64,000 bases of DNA from an uncultured Prevotellaceae bacterium (lineage in GTDB: Bacteria > Bacteroidota > Bacteroidia > Bacteroidales > UBA3663). The stretch covers positions 1-64,000 of the forward strand of contig ONNR01000003.1 in assembly GCA_900319235.1 (NCBI GenBank). Direction: 5' to 3'. Of this stretch, positions 9,305 to 19,700 are shown one piece after another. Each line of letters starts with the position of its first letter. The first letter of the stretch is position 1. Under the pieces are notes generated by a model. The model worked only from the letters and a program-made list of their open reading frames with translations. It did not search any database and was not told the origin of the DNA. The position numbers and the translations under genes are program-made.

Positions 9305-10921
9305 TTAATCCCAACCTGGGTTCTGCTTGATGTTCTCGTTCATCTTGATCTCCTTGAATGGGATTGGGAGGAACTCATGCTTGCCGGTCTTGTAGCCGTA
9401 CTTCGAAGGATCGTTGTTCGACTTGGTATCCCAGATCACACCGTCGGGACCTGTCGATGGAATCTTCTCGCCCTGCTTGGCAAGGAGATCCTTGGCGATG
9501 CCCCAGCGCTGGATGTCCTGATAGCGAACACCTTCGCCGCAGAGCTCGCAGCGCTTCTCGATCTGGATGTCGGCGAGTGTGCAGGAAGCGAGATCGGGCT
9601 CGCCGGCACGACGACGTACGCAGTTCAGATACTCGGTAGCCTTGCCGTTGTTGGACTGAACATAAGCCTCGGCAGCGAGGAGATAAACCTCGGCAAGACG
9701 CATCCAACGATAGTTGTTGGTGTAGGACATGGCACCGTAGCCGCCCCAGTTCTGGGTGTCGAAGCCTGCACGCCACTTCCACATGAAGAGATCCTCGACG
9801 CCGTAGAAGATGCCTTGGATCTTGAGACCCAATTCCTGCTCGAGCTGAGCAGAGGTCTTCATGGTCTGGTTGAGACGGAGACCATCTTTGCCCTCAAGCT
9901 TCACGAAGTCGGCATAGAGGGTGCCTGTTGGGTTGTAGAAACCGTAGTCCTGACCTGACTGGTAGCTCATAATGTTGTGATCAACATCGCCACCATAGTG
10001 GAAGCCCGAGAAGTCGAAGTATTGAGCACGCCAGCGCATCATACATCCAACGAGGTTGAATTCAAAGTTGCTGGGGTTGCTGCACTCCTGGCTCTCGAAG
10101 AGGCTCTCGCAGTTGTTCTTGGCACGGTTCTGGATGACGTTCTCATAACGTTCGTCAGCTGGACGGCCGGGGCCACCATAGAGGGCGTAGTTGGGGTTGC
10201 TGAGCACCTGGTCGAACTGAGCGCCTGCCTGGGCAGCATCGCCGTTCCAGAGGTAAGCCTTGCCAAGGAGAGCCTGGGCAAATGCCTTGCTCACACGCCA
10301 CTGGTCGGCATCACCGTCGATGCTCTTCTTCTCGTAGAGCCTGCCGGAGCTGATGGCTTCTGAGAGGTCCTTCTGGATGAACTGGTAAATATCGCTACGG
10401 GGCACATTGGGCTGTGCATATTCCTCACTAGCAAGCACATGGTCGAAGCAGGGTACGTCGCCCCACATCGAAGCCAGCTCGAAGTAGAAGAGGCCACGGA
10501 AGACCTTGGCCTCGGCGCGGGCGCGGTCGCCCACTGCCGACTTGCCTTCGGGCACGCGGTCGAGGATGGTGTTGGCACGATTGATGCCGGTGTAGTAACC
10601 TGAGAACCACGACTGGATAGCACTGAGGTCGGCCGAGAAGCGATATTCGTTCATCTGCTCGAAGCCGCCGTTGTCGCCACGCTGGCCGCCACCGCACCAG
10701 AAGTCGCCGTCGAGCAGCGCCTTGTTGGCGAATGAGTTCAGACCCATCGACAATGCCTGCTGGTAGCATTCTACGATACCTGCCTCGATCTGCTCGTCGG
10801 TATCATAATAGGTTTCGTATTTCTGCACACCGTGCTGTTCGATCTCAAGGTTGTCCGTGCAGGCAGTGGTGCCACCCATCACCAGACAAGCCAATAGCAA
10901 TGTTTTATAATAACGTTTCAT
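9305..10921 (-). CDS. SusD/RagB-family outer-membrane glycan-binding lipoprotein
   Basis: This 538-residue lipoprotein has a lipobox ending in TTAC (Cys at about residue 21). The N-terminal tetratricopeptide-like SusD fold is recognisable (YDTDEQIEAGIVECYQQAL, SGYYTGINRANTILDRVPEG, AEAKVFRGLFYFELASMWGD). The C-terminal part has the typical RWMRLAEVYLLAAEAY and a short end rich in Asn, Pro, Gly and Trp. SusD-like proteins cap the SusC channel at the cell surface and bind the oligosaccharide. The gene lies 33 bases after the SusC-like gene, the usual order. Confidence 0.95.
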   Translation of the reverse strand: MKRYYKTLLLACLVMGGTTACTDNLEIEQHGVQKYETYYDTDEQIEAGIVECYQQALSMGLNSFANKALLDGDFWCGGGQRGDNGGFEQMNEYRFSADLSAIQSWFSGYYTGINRANTILDRVPEGKSAVGDRARAEAKVFRGLFYFELASMWGDVPCFDHVLASEEYAQPNVPRSDIYQFIQKDLSEAISSGRLYEKKSIDGDADQWRVSKAFAQALLGKAYLWNGDAAQAGAQFDQVLSNPNYALYGGPGRPADERYENVIQNRAKNNCESLFESQECSNPSNFEFNLVGCMMRWRAQYFDFSGFHYGGDVDHNIMSYQSGQDYGFYNPTGTLYADFVKLEGKDGLRLNQTMKTSAQLEQELGLKIQGIFYGVEDLFMWKWRAGFDTQNWGGYGAMSYTNNYRWMRLAEVYLLAAEAYVQSNNGKATEYLNCVRRRAGEPDLASCTLADIQIEKRCELCGEGVRYQDIQRWGIAKDLLAKQGEKIPSTGPDGVIWDTKSNNDPSKYGYKTGKHEFLPIPFKEIKMNENIKQNPGWD

Positions 10922-10954
10922 TGTATTCTTTATTGTTTATTGCCATTATTTTTT

Positions 10955-13900
10955 TTAGAATGTAATGCTTGCACCGAAGACAAGCTTCTTGGAGGTTGGG
11001 AAGACACCCTTGTCGAGGCCCATCGAGCTTCCTGTACCAGTGGTCTCGGGGTCGAAGCCTGGATATTTGGTGAAGGTGAAGTAGTCTTCGAGCGAGCCAT
11101 AGATACGCATGTTGCTGATGAAGACCTTGCTGAGCCAAGCCTTTGGCAGGCTGTAGCCGAGCTGGATCTGCTTGATCTTGAAGTACGAGCCATCGTAAAC
11201 CACAGCGTCAGACATCAGATACTTGTCGTAGTCGGTAGCACCAGCACGTGGCTTCGAGCCATTGCGGTTGCTCTCGGTCCAGCGGTCGTTGGTGAACTCG
11301 GTCAGACGGTTGGTGGGGTAGTCGGCACGGTTGATGAGGCAGTAGATATCGTTGCCCACAGCACCGGAACCGAACATGATGAAGTCAATGCCCTTCCAAG
11401 CTGCGTTGAGGGTGATACCGAAGTTCATCGATGCCATACCCTTACCGATTTCGGTCTTATCCTCAGGACCGATCTGGCCGTCGCCGTTCACGTCGTAGAA
11501 CTCGGGGTTGCCAGTCTCACTGTTGATGCCCTTGAACTTATATCCGTAGAAGTACCAAGCCGGGTGATCGACCTCGAAGCGGGTTACGGCACCGTTCACG
11601 TGGAAGGTAGCGCCGTCCATACCGCTGGTGAGCGATGGGTGAATGTAGGTAACTTCGTTCTTGAGGGTCGAGAGGTTAGCGCGGATGCCATAGTGGAAGT
11701 CCTTGCCAATCTGATCCTGCCAACCGAGTTCGAACTCGAAGCCTTCGTTGCGGATGTCACCGGCGTTGATGGGTGATTCAGTAAGACCAGTGATGTAGGA
11801 GAGGGCTGCACCTGTCACGATGAGGTCCTTAGTGTTCTTGCGGAACCAGTCCATGGTGAACGACAGGCGGTTCTTGAGGAAGCGAGCGTCCACACCGACG
11901 TTGGTCTGCTCGGAGGTTTCCCACTTCAAGTTGGGGTTGCCAGCCGATGAAGGAGCGTAGGTCGTGATATAACCAAAGTCGGCATCAGCAGGATGGGTGG
12001 GATAGTTGGCCGACGACGCGATGTTCTTGGCATACATGTAGTTGCCGAGGGAAGCGATTGAACCGTTCTGGCCCCAGGAAGCACGAAGCTTCAAGAAGTC
12101 AAGCCAACCACGGGTGCTTTCCATGAACTTCTCCTGAGTAAGGGTGTAACCGAGGGATACGCCATTGAAGTAACCCCAGCGGTTGTCGATAGGAAGAATA
12201 GAGCTATCGGCTGCGTCAGCACGGAAATTGTACTGAACGAGGTACTTGCCCTGGTAGTCGTAAGATGCACGGCCGAAGTAGGCGAGCTTGCGGATGTAGT
12301 TTGCCTCACCGCCAGAGATGCTCTTGGTAGCGGTTGGGGTAGCGTAAGCGATGTACCAGAAGGTGGGCAGGTCCTGCAATACGCCGTAGTCCTCTTTACT
12401 GCCGTTGGTGCCGCCTGATACGCCGAAGGTACGGTTCTCGCTGTAGGAGCTACCAATCATGAGGCCGAGGTTGTGAACGCGGTTGAAGGTCTGGTTCCAG
12501 TTGGCGAAGTTTTCCCACTGATAATAAACAGTGTTGTTGTCACCAGCGCTGAGGTTGACGAAGTTCTGGCTGGACTTCTCGCTGCCGTAGTAGTCGCGGG
12601 TTACGCCGTACGACTCGTTGTTGCTCATCTGATAGCTGAGACGAGAGGTAATGACCACGTGAGGGATAGCGCTGAAGTTGAGCAAGGTGGTGCCGTTGAT
12701 GTTGAACATGCGGTTCTTGGTGAACGAGCTTGCACGCGAGATGAGCGGGTTGGCACCCTCGAGGGTCACGTAAGGCGAAATGCCGTAGAATGTGCCGTCG
12801 CCAGGACCATAGAGACGTGGACCTGTGCCAGCCTGCCAAGCATCGTAGGCTCTGCGCATCGAGGCGGGCATATCGTTCACAGTGTAGTAGGGCTTGGTCA
12901 TTGGGTCGAACTGGAGAGCGGTCAAGAAGGTAGAGCCGTACTCGGAACCTTCGCCTACCGACTGGATCTTCATGTGTGAGATCTGGTTGTTGGTGTTCAA
13001 CTCGAGCCAAGGCTTGATCTTCCAGGTGGCATTGATCATGCCGGTGAGACGACGGAAGGTGTCACTGTCGCCCTTCACGGTGCCGTTGTTGTTGAGGTAA
13101 GAGGTCGAAACGTAGATCGAACCCTTGTCAGAACCTGCGGAGAAGGTGAGGTTGTGGCGCTGCATGAGGCTCCTCTCGAAGAGCTCGTCAATCCAGTTGG
13201 TGCTGGTCTTGCCATCCCAGTTCTGGTCGATGACGCTCTGAGCAATCACGTTGCTCTCCTTTACATAGTAGTTGATAAACTCCTGTGAGTCCATCAGTTC
13301 GGGAACCTTTGCGATGCTCTGGCTTGAGATCTGCATATCGTACTTGATCTGGCCATTGCCCTTACCTTTCTTAGTGGTGATGAGGATCACACCGTTGCCT
13401 GCCGATGCACCGTAGATGGCAGCCGAAGCGCCGTCCTTCAGTACCTCCATCGACTCGATGTCGTTGGGGTCGATGCCACGGATGCTGCGTGCGATACGAC
13501 CGTCGATGACGTAGAGAGGATCAGACGAGCCGTTCGAACCGATACCACGGATGCGGACGGTGGGCTGTCCGCCTGGGCTCGAAGAACCGGAGAGCTGTAC
13601 GCCAGCGGTCTTGCCCTGAAGGGCCTGAGAAGCGTCGGTGATGGTACGGGCTTCCATGTCCTCGCTCTTCACCGAGCTGACGGCACCGGTGAGTGAGCTC
13701 TTCTTCTGGACACCGTAACCGATGACCACGGTCTCTTCGAGAAGCTTGTTGTCCTCCTCGAGGGTGATCTTCATGCCGGTAGCGGCCTTCACGTTCTTGG
13801 TGGTGTAGCCCACGAAGCTGAACTGGAGGGTAGCGCCAGACTTCACGGCGAGGTCGAAGTTGCCGTCGAGGTCGGTCACTGTACCGTTCGTTGTTCCGAG

Positions 13901-14065
13901 TTCGACGACGGCAACGCCAATCATTGGCTCACCCATTTCGTCAACTACGGTGCCTGATGCGCGGTTCTGAGCCTGTGCAAGGACAGGGAACAGAATGGCG
14001 AGGCAAAGCATGGTAAGGACGGTGCGCAATGCATGTCCTACTTTACAAAGCTGAATTGTTCGCAT
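10955..14065 (-). CDS. SusC/RagA-family TonB-linked outer-membrane transporter
   Basis: This 1036-residue protein has a signal peptide ending near residue 33, then a carboxypeptidase-regulatory-like domain (GTVVDEMGEPMIGVAVVELG, about residues 37-115). A TonB plug domain (VVIGYGVQKKSSLTGAVSSV, about 115-240) and the C-terminal 22-strand beta barrel ending in KLVFGASITF follow. It imports oligosaccharides across the outer membrane, powered by TonB, with the SusD-like partner encoded immediately downstream. No N-terminal STN domain is seen, so there is no sign of an anti-sigma signalling role. Confidence 0.95.
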   Translation of the reverse strand: MRTIQLCKVGHALRTVLTMLCLAILFPVLAQAQNRASGTVVDEMGEPMIGVAVVELGTTNGTVTDLDGNFDLAVKSGATLQFSFVGYTTKNVKAATGMKITLEEDNKLLEETVVIGYGVQKKSSLTGAVSSVKSEDMEARTITDASQALQGKTAGVQLSGSSSPGGQPTVRIRGIGSNGSSDPLYVIDGRIARSIRGIDPNDIESMEVLKDGASAAIYGASAGNGVILITTKKGKGNGQIKYDMQISSQSIAKVPELMDSQEFINYYVKESNVIAQSVIDQNWDGKTSTNWIDELFERSLMQRHNLTFSAGSDKGSIYVSTSYLNNNGTVKGDSDTFRRLTGMINATWKIKPWLELNTNNQISHMKIQSVGEGSEYGSTFLTALQFDPMTKPYYTVNDMPASMRRAYDAWQAGTGPRLYGPGDGTFYGISPYVTLEGANPLISRASSFTKNRMFNINGTTLLNFSAIPHVVITSRLSYQMSNNESYGVTRDYYGSEKSSQNFVNLSAGDNNTVYYQWENFANWNQTFNRVHNLGLMIGSSYSENRTFGVSGGTNGSKEDYGVLQDLPTFWYIAYATPTATKSISGGEANYIRKLAYFGRASYDYQGKYLVQYNFRADAADSSILPIDNRWGYFNGVSLGYTLTQEKFMESTRGWLDFLKLRASWGQNGSIASLGNYMYAKNIASSANYPTHPADADFGYITTYAPSSAGNPNLKWETSEQTNVGVDARFLKNRLSFTMDWFRKNTKDLIVTGAALSYITGLTESPINAGDIRNEGFEFELGWQDQIGKDFHYGIRANLSTLKNEVTYIHPSLTSGMDGATFHVNGAVTRFEVDHPAWYFYGYKFKGINSETGNPEFYDVNGDGQIGPEDKTEIGKGMASMNFGITLNAAWKGIDFIMFGSGAVGNDIYCLINRADYPTNRLTEFTNDRWTESNRNGSKPRAGATDYDKYLMSDAVVYDGSYFKIKQIQLGYSLPKAWLSKVFISNMRIYGSLEDYFTFTKYPGFDPETTGTGSSMGLDKGVFPTSKKLVFGASITF

Positions 14066-14122
14066 GTGCTTTTGGTTTTGTTAGTAAATAAAAGTGTTGG
14101 AAAATATTTGAAATAAAAAGAA

Positions 14123-16516
14123 TCACTTCTTCGAGAGCATTGTGCTGCGCACGATCTTCTGCTTGGGAGCCATCACGTTGTGAACCTTCTCGACGCGAGC
14201 CTTGGCAACACGCTGGGTGGCAGTGGTGCGAACGTCGGCCGACGAAGCAGCAACCATCCAAGTGTAGATGCCCTTGTCGAGTACCCAGGCCGAAGCCTTT
14301 TCGTCGAACGAGGCCATGTCCATGGTGTTCCAGGTCAGTTTGACTGTCTCGCTGTCGCCGGGCTTCAGGCTGCGTGTCTTGCCGAAGGCCTTGAGTTCCT
14401 TGCTGGGCTTGTCGAGACGGCCCTTGGGAGCGCGGACGTAGAGCTGAACCACTTCACGACCTGCCACCTTGCCGGTGTTGGTGACCTTCACTTCCATCTG
14501 GCACTTGTCGCCATCGATAGCCGACGAAACGATCTCGTAGTCGAAGGTGGTGTAGGAGAGGCCGAAGCCGAAGGGGAAGGAGACGGGCTTCTGATAGGTG
14601 TCGAAGTAACGATAACCGATGTAGATGTCCTCGGCATAGACGGTGTAATCGACGTCCTTCACCTCAACGGGCTCAGCCTGGCGCTGTGCACGCTCGGCAG
14701 CATCCTTGGCGCTGCCACCACTGAAGGCGCGGCGGAATGCCGACATGTCGAACACGTAGTCGGCAGGGAAGTTCTGGTCGGCTGGAGCATCGCCATAGGC
14801 AACCTGCCAGGTCATTGGGAGACGGCCCGAAGGATTCACCTTGCCGGTGAGCACGTCCATCACGCTGTTGCCGCATTCCTGACCAGGCTCGAAGGCGCAG
14901 AGGATGGCATCGACTTCGGCAGCGACGGGAGCAGTCTCGACAGGACCGCAGACGTTGAGCACAAGGATGACGGGCTTGCCGGCCTGATGATAGGCCTCGG
15001 CCACGGCGTGGATCATATCCTTCTCAAGGTCAGTGAGGAAGAAGTGCTCGCGCTTGCGGTCGGCACCTTCGCCACTGGTGCGACCCAGGGTGATGACGGC
15101 AACGTCGTTGTTCTTTACGTTCTCGGCCAATACGTCAGCCTGTGGAACCCATTCGCCAGCACGGAGAGGAGCGGTGATGCTGAAGGGAGGCATGCCGTCG
15201 GGATAGTTCTTCTTGTTCTCGTCGGCGATGTGCTGCTTGTAGGTCTTGGCGAGGCTCATGTCGGGCTTGATGCCAGCCTTGCGGGCTGCCTCGACGAGGC
15301 TAACGATGTAGGGACCAACGTTGGTGCCACCGAAGCCCATGGCTGCGGGAACCATATCATAAGAGGTGCAGCCGTAGAGGGCGATGCCCTTCACATTGTC
15401 GGCAGCGAATGGCAGGGCAGCAACTGCGCCACCCTTCACAGGCTCATTCTTGAGCAGTACCATCGACTCGGCACCGAACTTGCGAACTGCCTCGGCATGG
15501 GCCTTGAGGTCGGTCTCGTTGGGATAGACATATCCGTTGGGGGTGTGGCACTTGAGCACGAACTCGAGGGTGCGGCGTACCGAACGGTCGATGAGTTCCA
15601 TCGAGAGTGTGCCGTCCTGAGCTGCCTTGAGGAGTGCTTCGCGCTGACGTGGCTGACCGGGCTGCAGCATGTCGTTGCCTGCCTTGATGCTGGCCACGGC
15701 ATCCTTGCCGGCGTTCCAGTCGCTCATCACCAGTCCGTCCCAACCCCACTCGTCGCGGAGAATGGTCTCGGTGAGTTCGACGTTCTCACAGGTGTAGAGG
15801 CCCTGGGCACGATTGTAGGAGGTCATAATGCTCCAAGGATTGGACTCCTTGACAGCAATCTCGAAATTCTTTAAATAAAGTTCGCGTAACGCGCGCTGCG
15901 AGAGACGCGAGTCGTTGTTGTTGCGGTTGGTCTCCTGGTTGTTGATGGCGAAGTGCTTCAGGCAGGTGCCCGAACCCTTGCTCTGGATGCCACGGATGAA
16001 ACCGGCAGCAATCTTGCCGGCCAGCACGGGATCCTCGGAGTAGTACTCGTTGTTGCGGCCGCAAAGAGCCGAACGCATCAGGTTGACACCGGGAGCCAGC
16101 AGAACGTCGAGGCCGAAGTCGCGAACCTCTTCGCCGATGACCTTGCCCAGCTGATAGGCAGCGTCCTGGTCGAACGAGGCAGCCACGTTGGTCTCCGAAG
16201 GAATCTCGGTGGTGATGTAGGTCTTGCTGTCCCACTCACGCGTGCGTGTCATGTGTAAACGATGTGGGCCATCGGCAAGATAAGCCGACTGGATACCGAG
16301 ACGAGGGATGTCGCGGGTGCGACCGGCAGTGCCGGGGAACTTCACCTCTTCGCCTATGGCCATACCACAACCGATGAGCAGGTCGATCTTCTCCTCGGTG
16401 GTCATTGCGGCGATGACTTGCTCCACGTTGCTGGAGTTCAATTTGGGCTGTGCAGTGAGCGTCGTGGCAGCGAGTGCCAGAACGGTCAGAATCTGTGTAC
16501 GTTGATAGTGTTTCAT
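14123..16516 (-). CDS. Glycoside hydrolase family 3 (beta-glucosidase/beta-xylosidase type)
   Basis: This 797-residue exported GH3 enzyme is the first gene of the utilisation operon. The start at 16516 gives a signal peptide (ILTVLALAATTLTAQ) and follows the -7 box at 16549-16556; the frame is open upstream but through the promoter. The likely nucleophile is the Asp of GLVMSDWNAGKDA (about residue 265). The C-terminal fibronectin-III-like domain runs from about residue 660 (FPFGFGLSYTTFDYEI onward). It is clearly related to the GH3 at the other end of the operon but distinct from it, so the pair may act on different linkages or chain lengths. Confidence 0.92.
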   Translation of the reverse strand: MKHYQRTQILTVLALAATTLTAQPKLNSSNVEQVIAAMTTEEKIDLLIGCGMAIGEEVKFPGTAGRTRDIPRLGIQSAYLADGPHRLHMTRTREWDSKTYITTEIPSETNVAASFDQDAAYQLGKVIGEEVRDFGLDVLLAPGVNLMRSALCGRNNEYYSEDPVLAGKIAAGFIRGIQSKGSGTCLKHFAINNQETNRNNNDSRLSQRALRELYLKNFEIAVKESNPWSIMTSYNRAQGLYTCENVELTETILRDEWGWDGLVMSDWNAGKDAVASIKAGNDMLQPGQPRQREALLKAAQDGTLSMELIDRSVRRTLEFVLKCHTPNGYVYPNETDLKAHAEAVRKFGAESMVLLKNEPVKGGAVAALPFAADNVKGIALYGCTSYDMVPAAMGFGGTNVGPYIVSLVEAARKAGIKPDMSLAKTYKQHIADENKKNYPDGMPPFSITAPLRAGEWVPQADVLAENVKNNDVAVITLGRTSGEGADRKREHFFLTDLEKDMIHAVAEAYHQAGKPVILVLNVCGPVETAPVAAEVDAILCAFEPGQECGNSVMDVLTGKVNPSGRLPMTWQVAYGDAPADQNFPADYVFDMSAFRRAFSGGSAKDAAERAQRQAEPVEVKDVDYTVYAEDIYIGYRYFDTYQKPVSFPFGFGLSYTTFDYEIVSSAIDGDKCQMEVKVTNTGKVAGREVVQLYVRAPKGRLDKPSKELKAFGKTRSLKPGDSETVKLTWNTMDMASFDEKASAWVLDKGIYTWMVAASSADVRTTATQRVAKARVEKVHNVMAPKQKIVRSTMLSKK

Positions 16517-16548
16517 CTTGTAATTTTTGGATCTCTGATTTTGCGGTG

Positions 16549-16556
16549 CAAAGGTA
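16549..16556 (-). promoter_or_regulatory. -7 box of the polysaccharide utilisation operon
   Basis: TACCTTTG on the minus strand, about 33 bases upstream of the chosen GH3 start codon and within the divergent intergenic region shared with the hybrid sensor gene. Confidence 0.75.
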
Positions 16557-16650
16557 GCGGGTTTTTCGCAAAAAATGGTTTCCGATTTGTTTGGAAATGT
16601 TATGAAAACGTCCAAATCCTTTAGATTTTGTACATTTTTCCTCTTTTTTC

Positions 16651-16681
16651 TTGTTTTTTCATCCAAAATAGACTAAATTTG
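16651..16681 (+). promoter_or_regulatory. Promoter of the hybrid two-component system gene
   Basis: TTG at 16651-16653 and TAAATTTG at 16674-16681, a start-to-start spacing of 23 bp as in other Bacteroidetes promoters, 26 bases upstream of the start codon. Confidence 0.7.
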
Positions 16682-16707
16682 CACCCTGTAAAACATATCT
16701 TATCACC

Positions 16708-19700
16708 GTGAAACGTTTTTGTATTTTTGCCCTCCTTCTTGTGCTTCTGATGGCCTGTCACCGGTCGTCGGAGGTGGTTGTCGAGACCGATTCCCAGAGT
16801 GTGCAGGTCTCGTCGGACCTCTCCAACCAGCGCGTCATGTCCATCGTCCAGGACACCCACGGATATATATGGATTGCCACCTATCGCGGCTTGAACCGAC
16901 TGGATGGCAACCAGGTGCATCAGTATTACTGCAATGACAAGCCCGATGGCCTGCCCGACGACCAGGTGCGCAACCTGCATTGTGACCAGCAAGGCCGACT
17001 TTGGGTGGTGACCAAGAACGGCGTGGCAATCTACAACGGGATGGATGCCTTCACCCATGTGAACATCCCCGACCGCACCCTTCTTCCGCAGAACATCGCC
17101 GAAAACAGTCGCGGCGAGATCTTCCTGCTCATGACCGGCCAGGTGCTTCGCTATGATTCTGTGGACAATGCCTTTGACCCCATTCTGTCGAATATTCCCT
17201 TCTCGAGTTATTCCGACAACCAGATGTTCTTCGACGCGGAGGACAACCTTTGGGTCGTCACCCAGCAGGGCGCCTATTGCTACAGCACGGTGACCGGCCG
17301 GCGTGTGCTGGCACTCGACCAGCTGGAGCATCCTATCGAAAAGTCAATCATCATCGAATCGCGACTCTGGCTGGCCTTGCGCGATGAGGGTTTTAAAATA
17401 TATGATATAGGAGAGCGGCGTTGGGAGGAGCCCGATCCCGTCCTGACACGTGATGACCGGTTGAAACAGGCCAATGTGCTGTCGCTGCTTTTCATTCCGA
17501 CAGCCAACGTCCTGCTGATCGGCACCTCGATGGGTATGTTCGACTACCGCATAAACAGGCAGGAACTGCTGCATCAGTCCGATCTTGGCTTCCCCTTTGA
17601 AGAACCTCGTTTCAACGTCGATCATTTCATGTTCGACCGAAGCAGGAACCTCTGGTATTGCAGCAGCACGAAGGGCTATGAGGTGCATAGCAACTTCGAG
17701 CGTTCGTTCATTGCCGACAACTACCTGCGTGCAACATTCGATGACGTGCCGGTGGCTTCGGTGGCCGTAGAGGGGGAGCATCGCCTCTGGATAGCCACCC
17801 AGCCTAAGGGCCTGTGGTCGTATGACCTCAAGACACATCAGATACACCAATATTCGTCGCAATATCTGACCCGATTGTTCGACGACGTGTCGCAGATCTA
17901 CTACTGCATGTTCGACAGCCGGGGCAATCTGTGGTTGTGCTGTATGCCTGGCACGGTGTTCTGTCTGCGACCTGAGGGGGAAGAGTTGAAGCTGGTGGAC
18001 AAGTATGCCATCGAACTGCCCATCGTCCTTGCCGAAACCTCCGACCACACCATCTGTGTGGGAACCTACAGCAACAGTTATTTCACCAAACGAGCCGAAG
18101 ACAACCACTTCGAAGAGCATTACATCCTGACGAACAGCCTTTCGTACATGGCCAACCTGTTGCCGCTGAGTGACGGACGAACGGCTGCGCTGGTCAAAGG
18201 CCAGGCTTTGCGCATGTTCTCACTGGGGCATACTGAGCTTGAGCCGCCGCTCATCGCCGATTCGGCCGTGGAACGATGCGTCGATCGCGGTGTCTTCCTG
18301 CCCAGTGCCTTGCGGCAGGACGGCGAAGGCAACCTCTGGATAGGCACGGTGAGCAATGGCCTGATGCGCTACGAGCTCAGCAGCGGCAGCCTTGAATCGA
18401 TACCTGGGGCACCCTGCCAGGACATTGCCAGCATCGAGGAGGACCTGCATGGCAACCTGTGGGTCAGCACGTTGCATGGCCTGGGATGTTATGACCCCAA
18501 GTCACGGAAGTTCTCGAACTACTATAAGAGTGATGGATTGAATGGCAACGAGTTCTACGACCGCTGTTCGTGCAAACTGCCCGATGGTCGTCTGGTATTC
18601 GGTGGCGAACATGGCCTCACCATCTTCCACCCCGATCGCATCAGCGGCAAGAGCGAGGCATCCATACATCTCGAGGATCTTCGCGTCAACAACCAGCTGG
18701 TGCGGCCTTCGGCGACTGGGCCCATCAACCATCATCTCTGTACGTCGGATGTCGTGCGTCTCAGGTATGACCAGAACAATTTCAGCATATCGTATTCGGC
18801 TCTCGATTTCGGCGATGGCCTGCGTTTCAGCTACCAATATAAACTTGAAGGATTCAACGACCAGTGGATTGATGCCATGCAGTCGAACGAGGCCTACTTC
18901 TCGAACATCCCTGCCGGCGATTACGCTTTCAGTGTCCGAGTGTTGAGCGGAGGTCAGCAGAACGTCCTTGCCGAGCGCACCATACCCATCATCATCTCAC
19001 CGGCCCTGTGGCTCACCTGGTGGGCAAAGCTGCTGTATGCACTCATCGGTTTTGTGCTGATCTGGTATCTCTTTGCCTCGTGGCAGCGCTTTCGTCTGGA
19101 ACGCTGGACCCGACTGCAGACCAAACGAGAGCACGAACACGAGAAGCGCATCAACACGATGAACATGAGCTTCTTTGCCAACGTTTCGCACGAATTCCGC
19201 ACACCGCTCACCATCATTGCCGCTCCACTCCGACAACTGGTCGATGACAAGAGCCTGCCTGCCGAGACGCACGACACGCTGACCATCATGCAGCGCAGTG
19301 TGGATCGTATGTTGCGTTTGGTCAACCAGATGATGGATTTCCACAAACTCGAGGATGATGCCTTGCGGCTTGAAGTGCAGCGCCTCGACCTCGTGCAGGT
19401 GATCAGCAATGTGCTTGAGACATTCAAGCTGCAGGCCCGCGAGAAGAACATCACGCTCACCTCACATGGCCTCGAAGAGCCGTTCGTACAGTGGGTCGAT
19501 CAGGACAAGGTCGAGAAGGTCATCTACAATCTTATCGGCAATGCCATCAAATATATTCCTTCGGGAGGTCACGTCGTGCTGGATTTCGACACCATCACAC
19601 GTCAAGATGCTGCTGCTCGCGATCCCAGGGCCGCGGAACTTCATGCCGAGCGTCTTGTAGAGATTCGTGTCTCCGACGATGGCCCCGGTCTGCCCGAGAA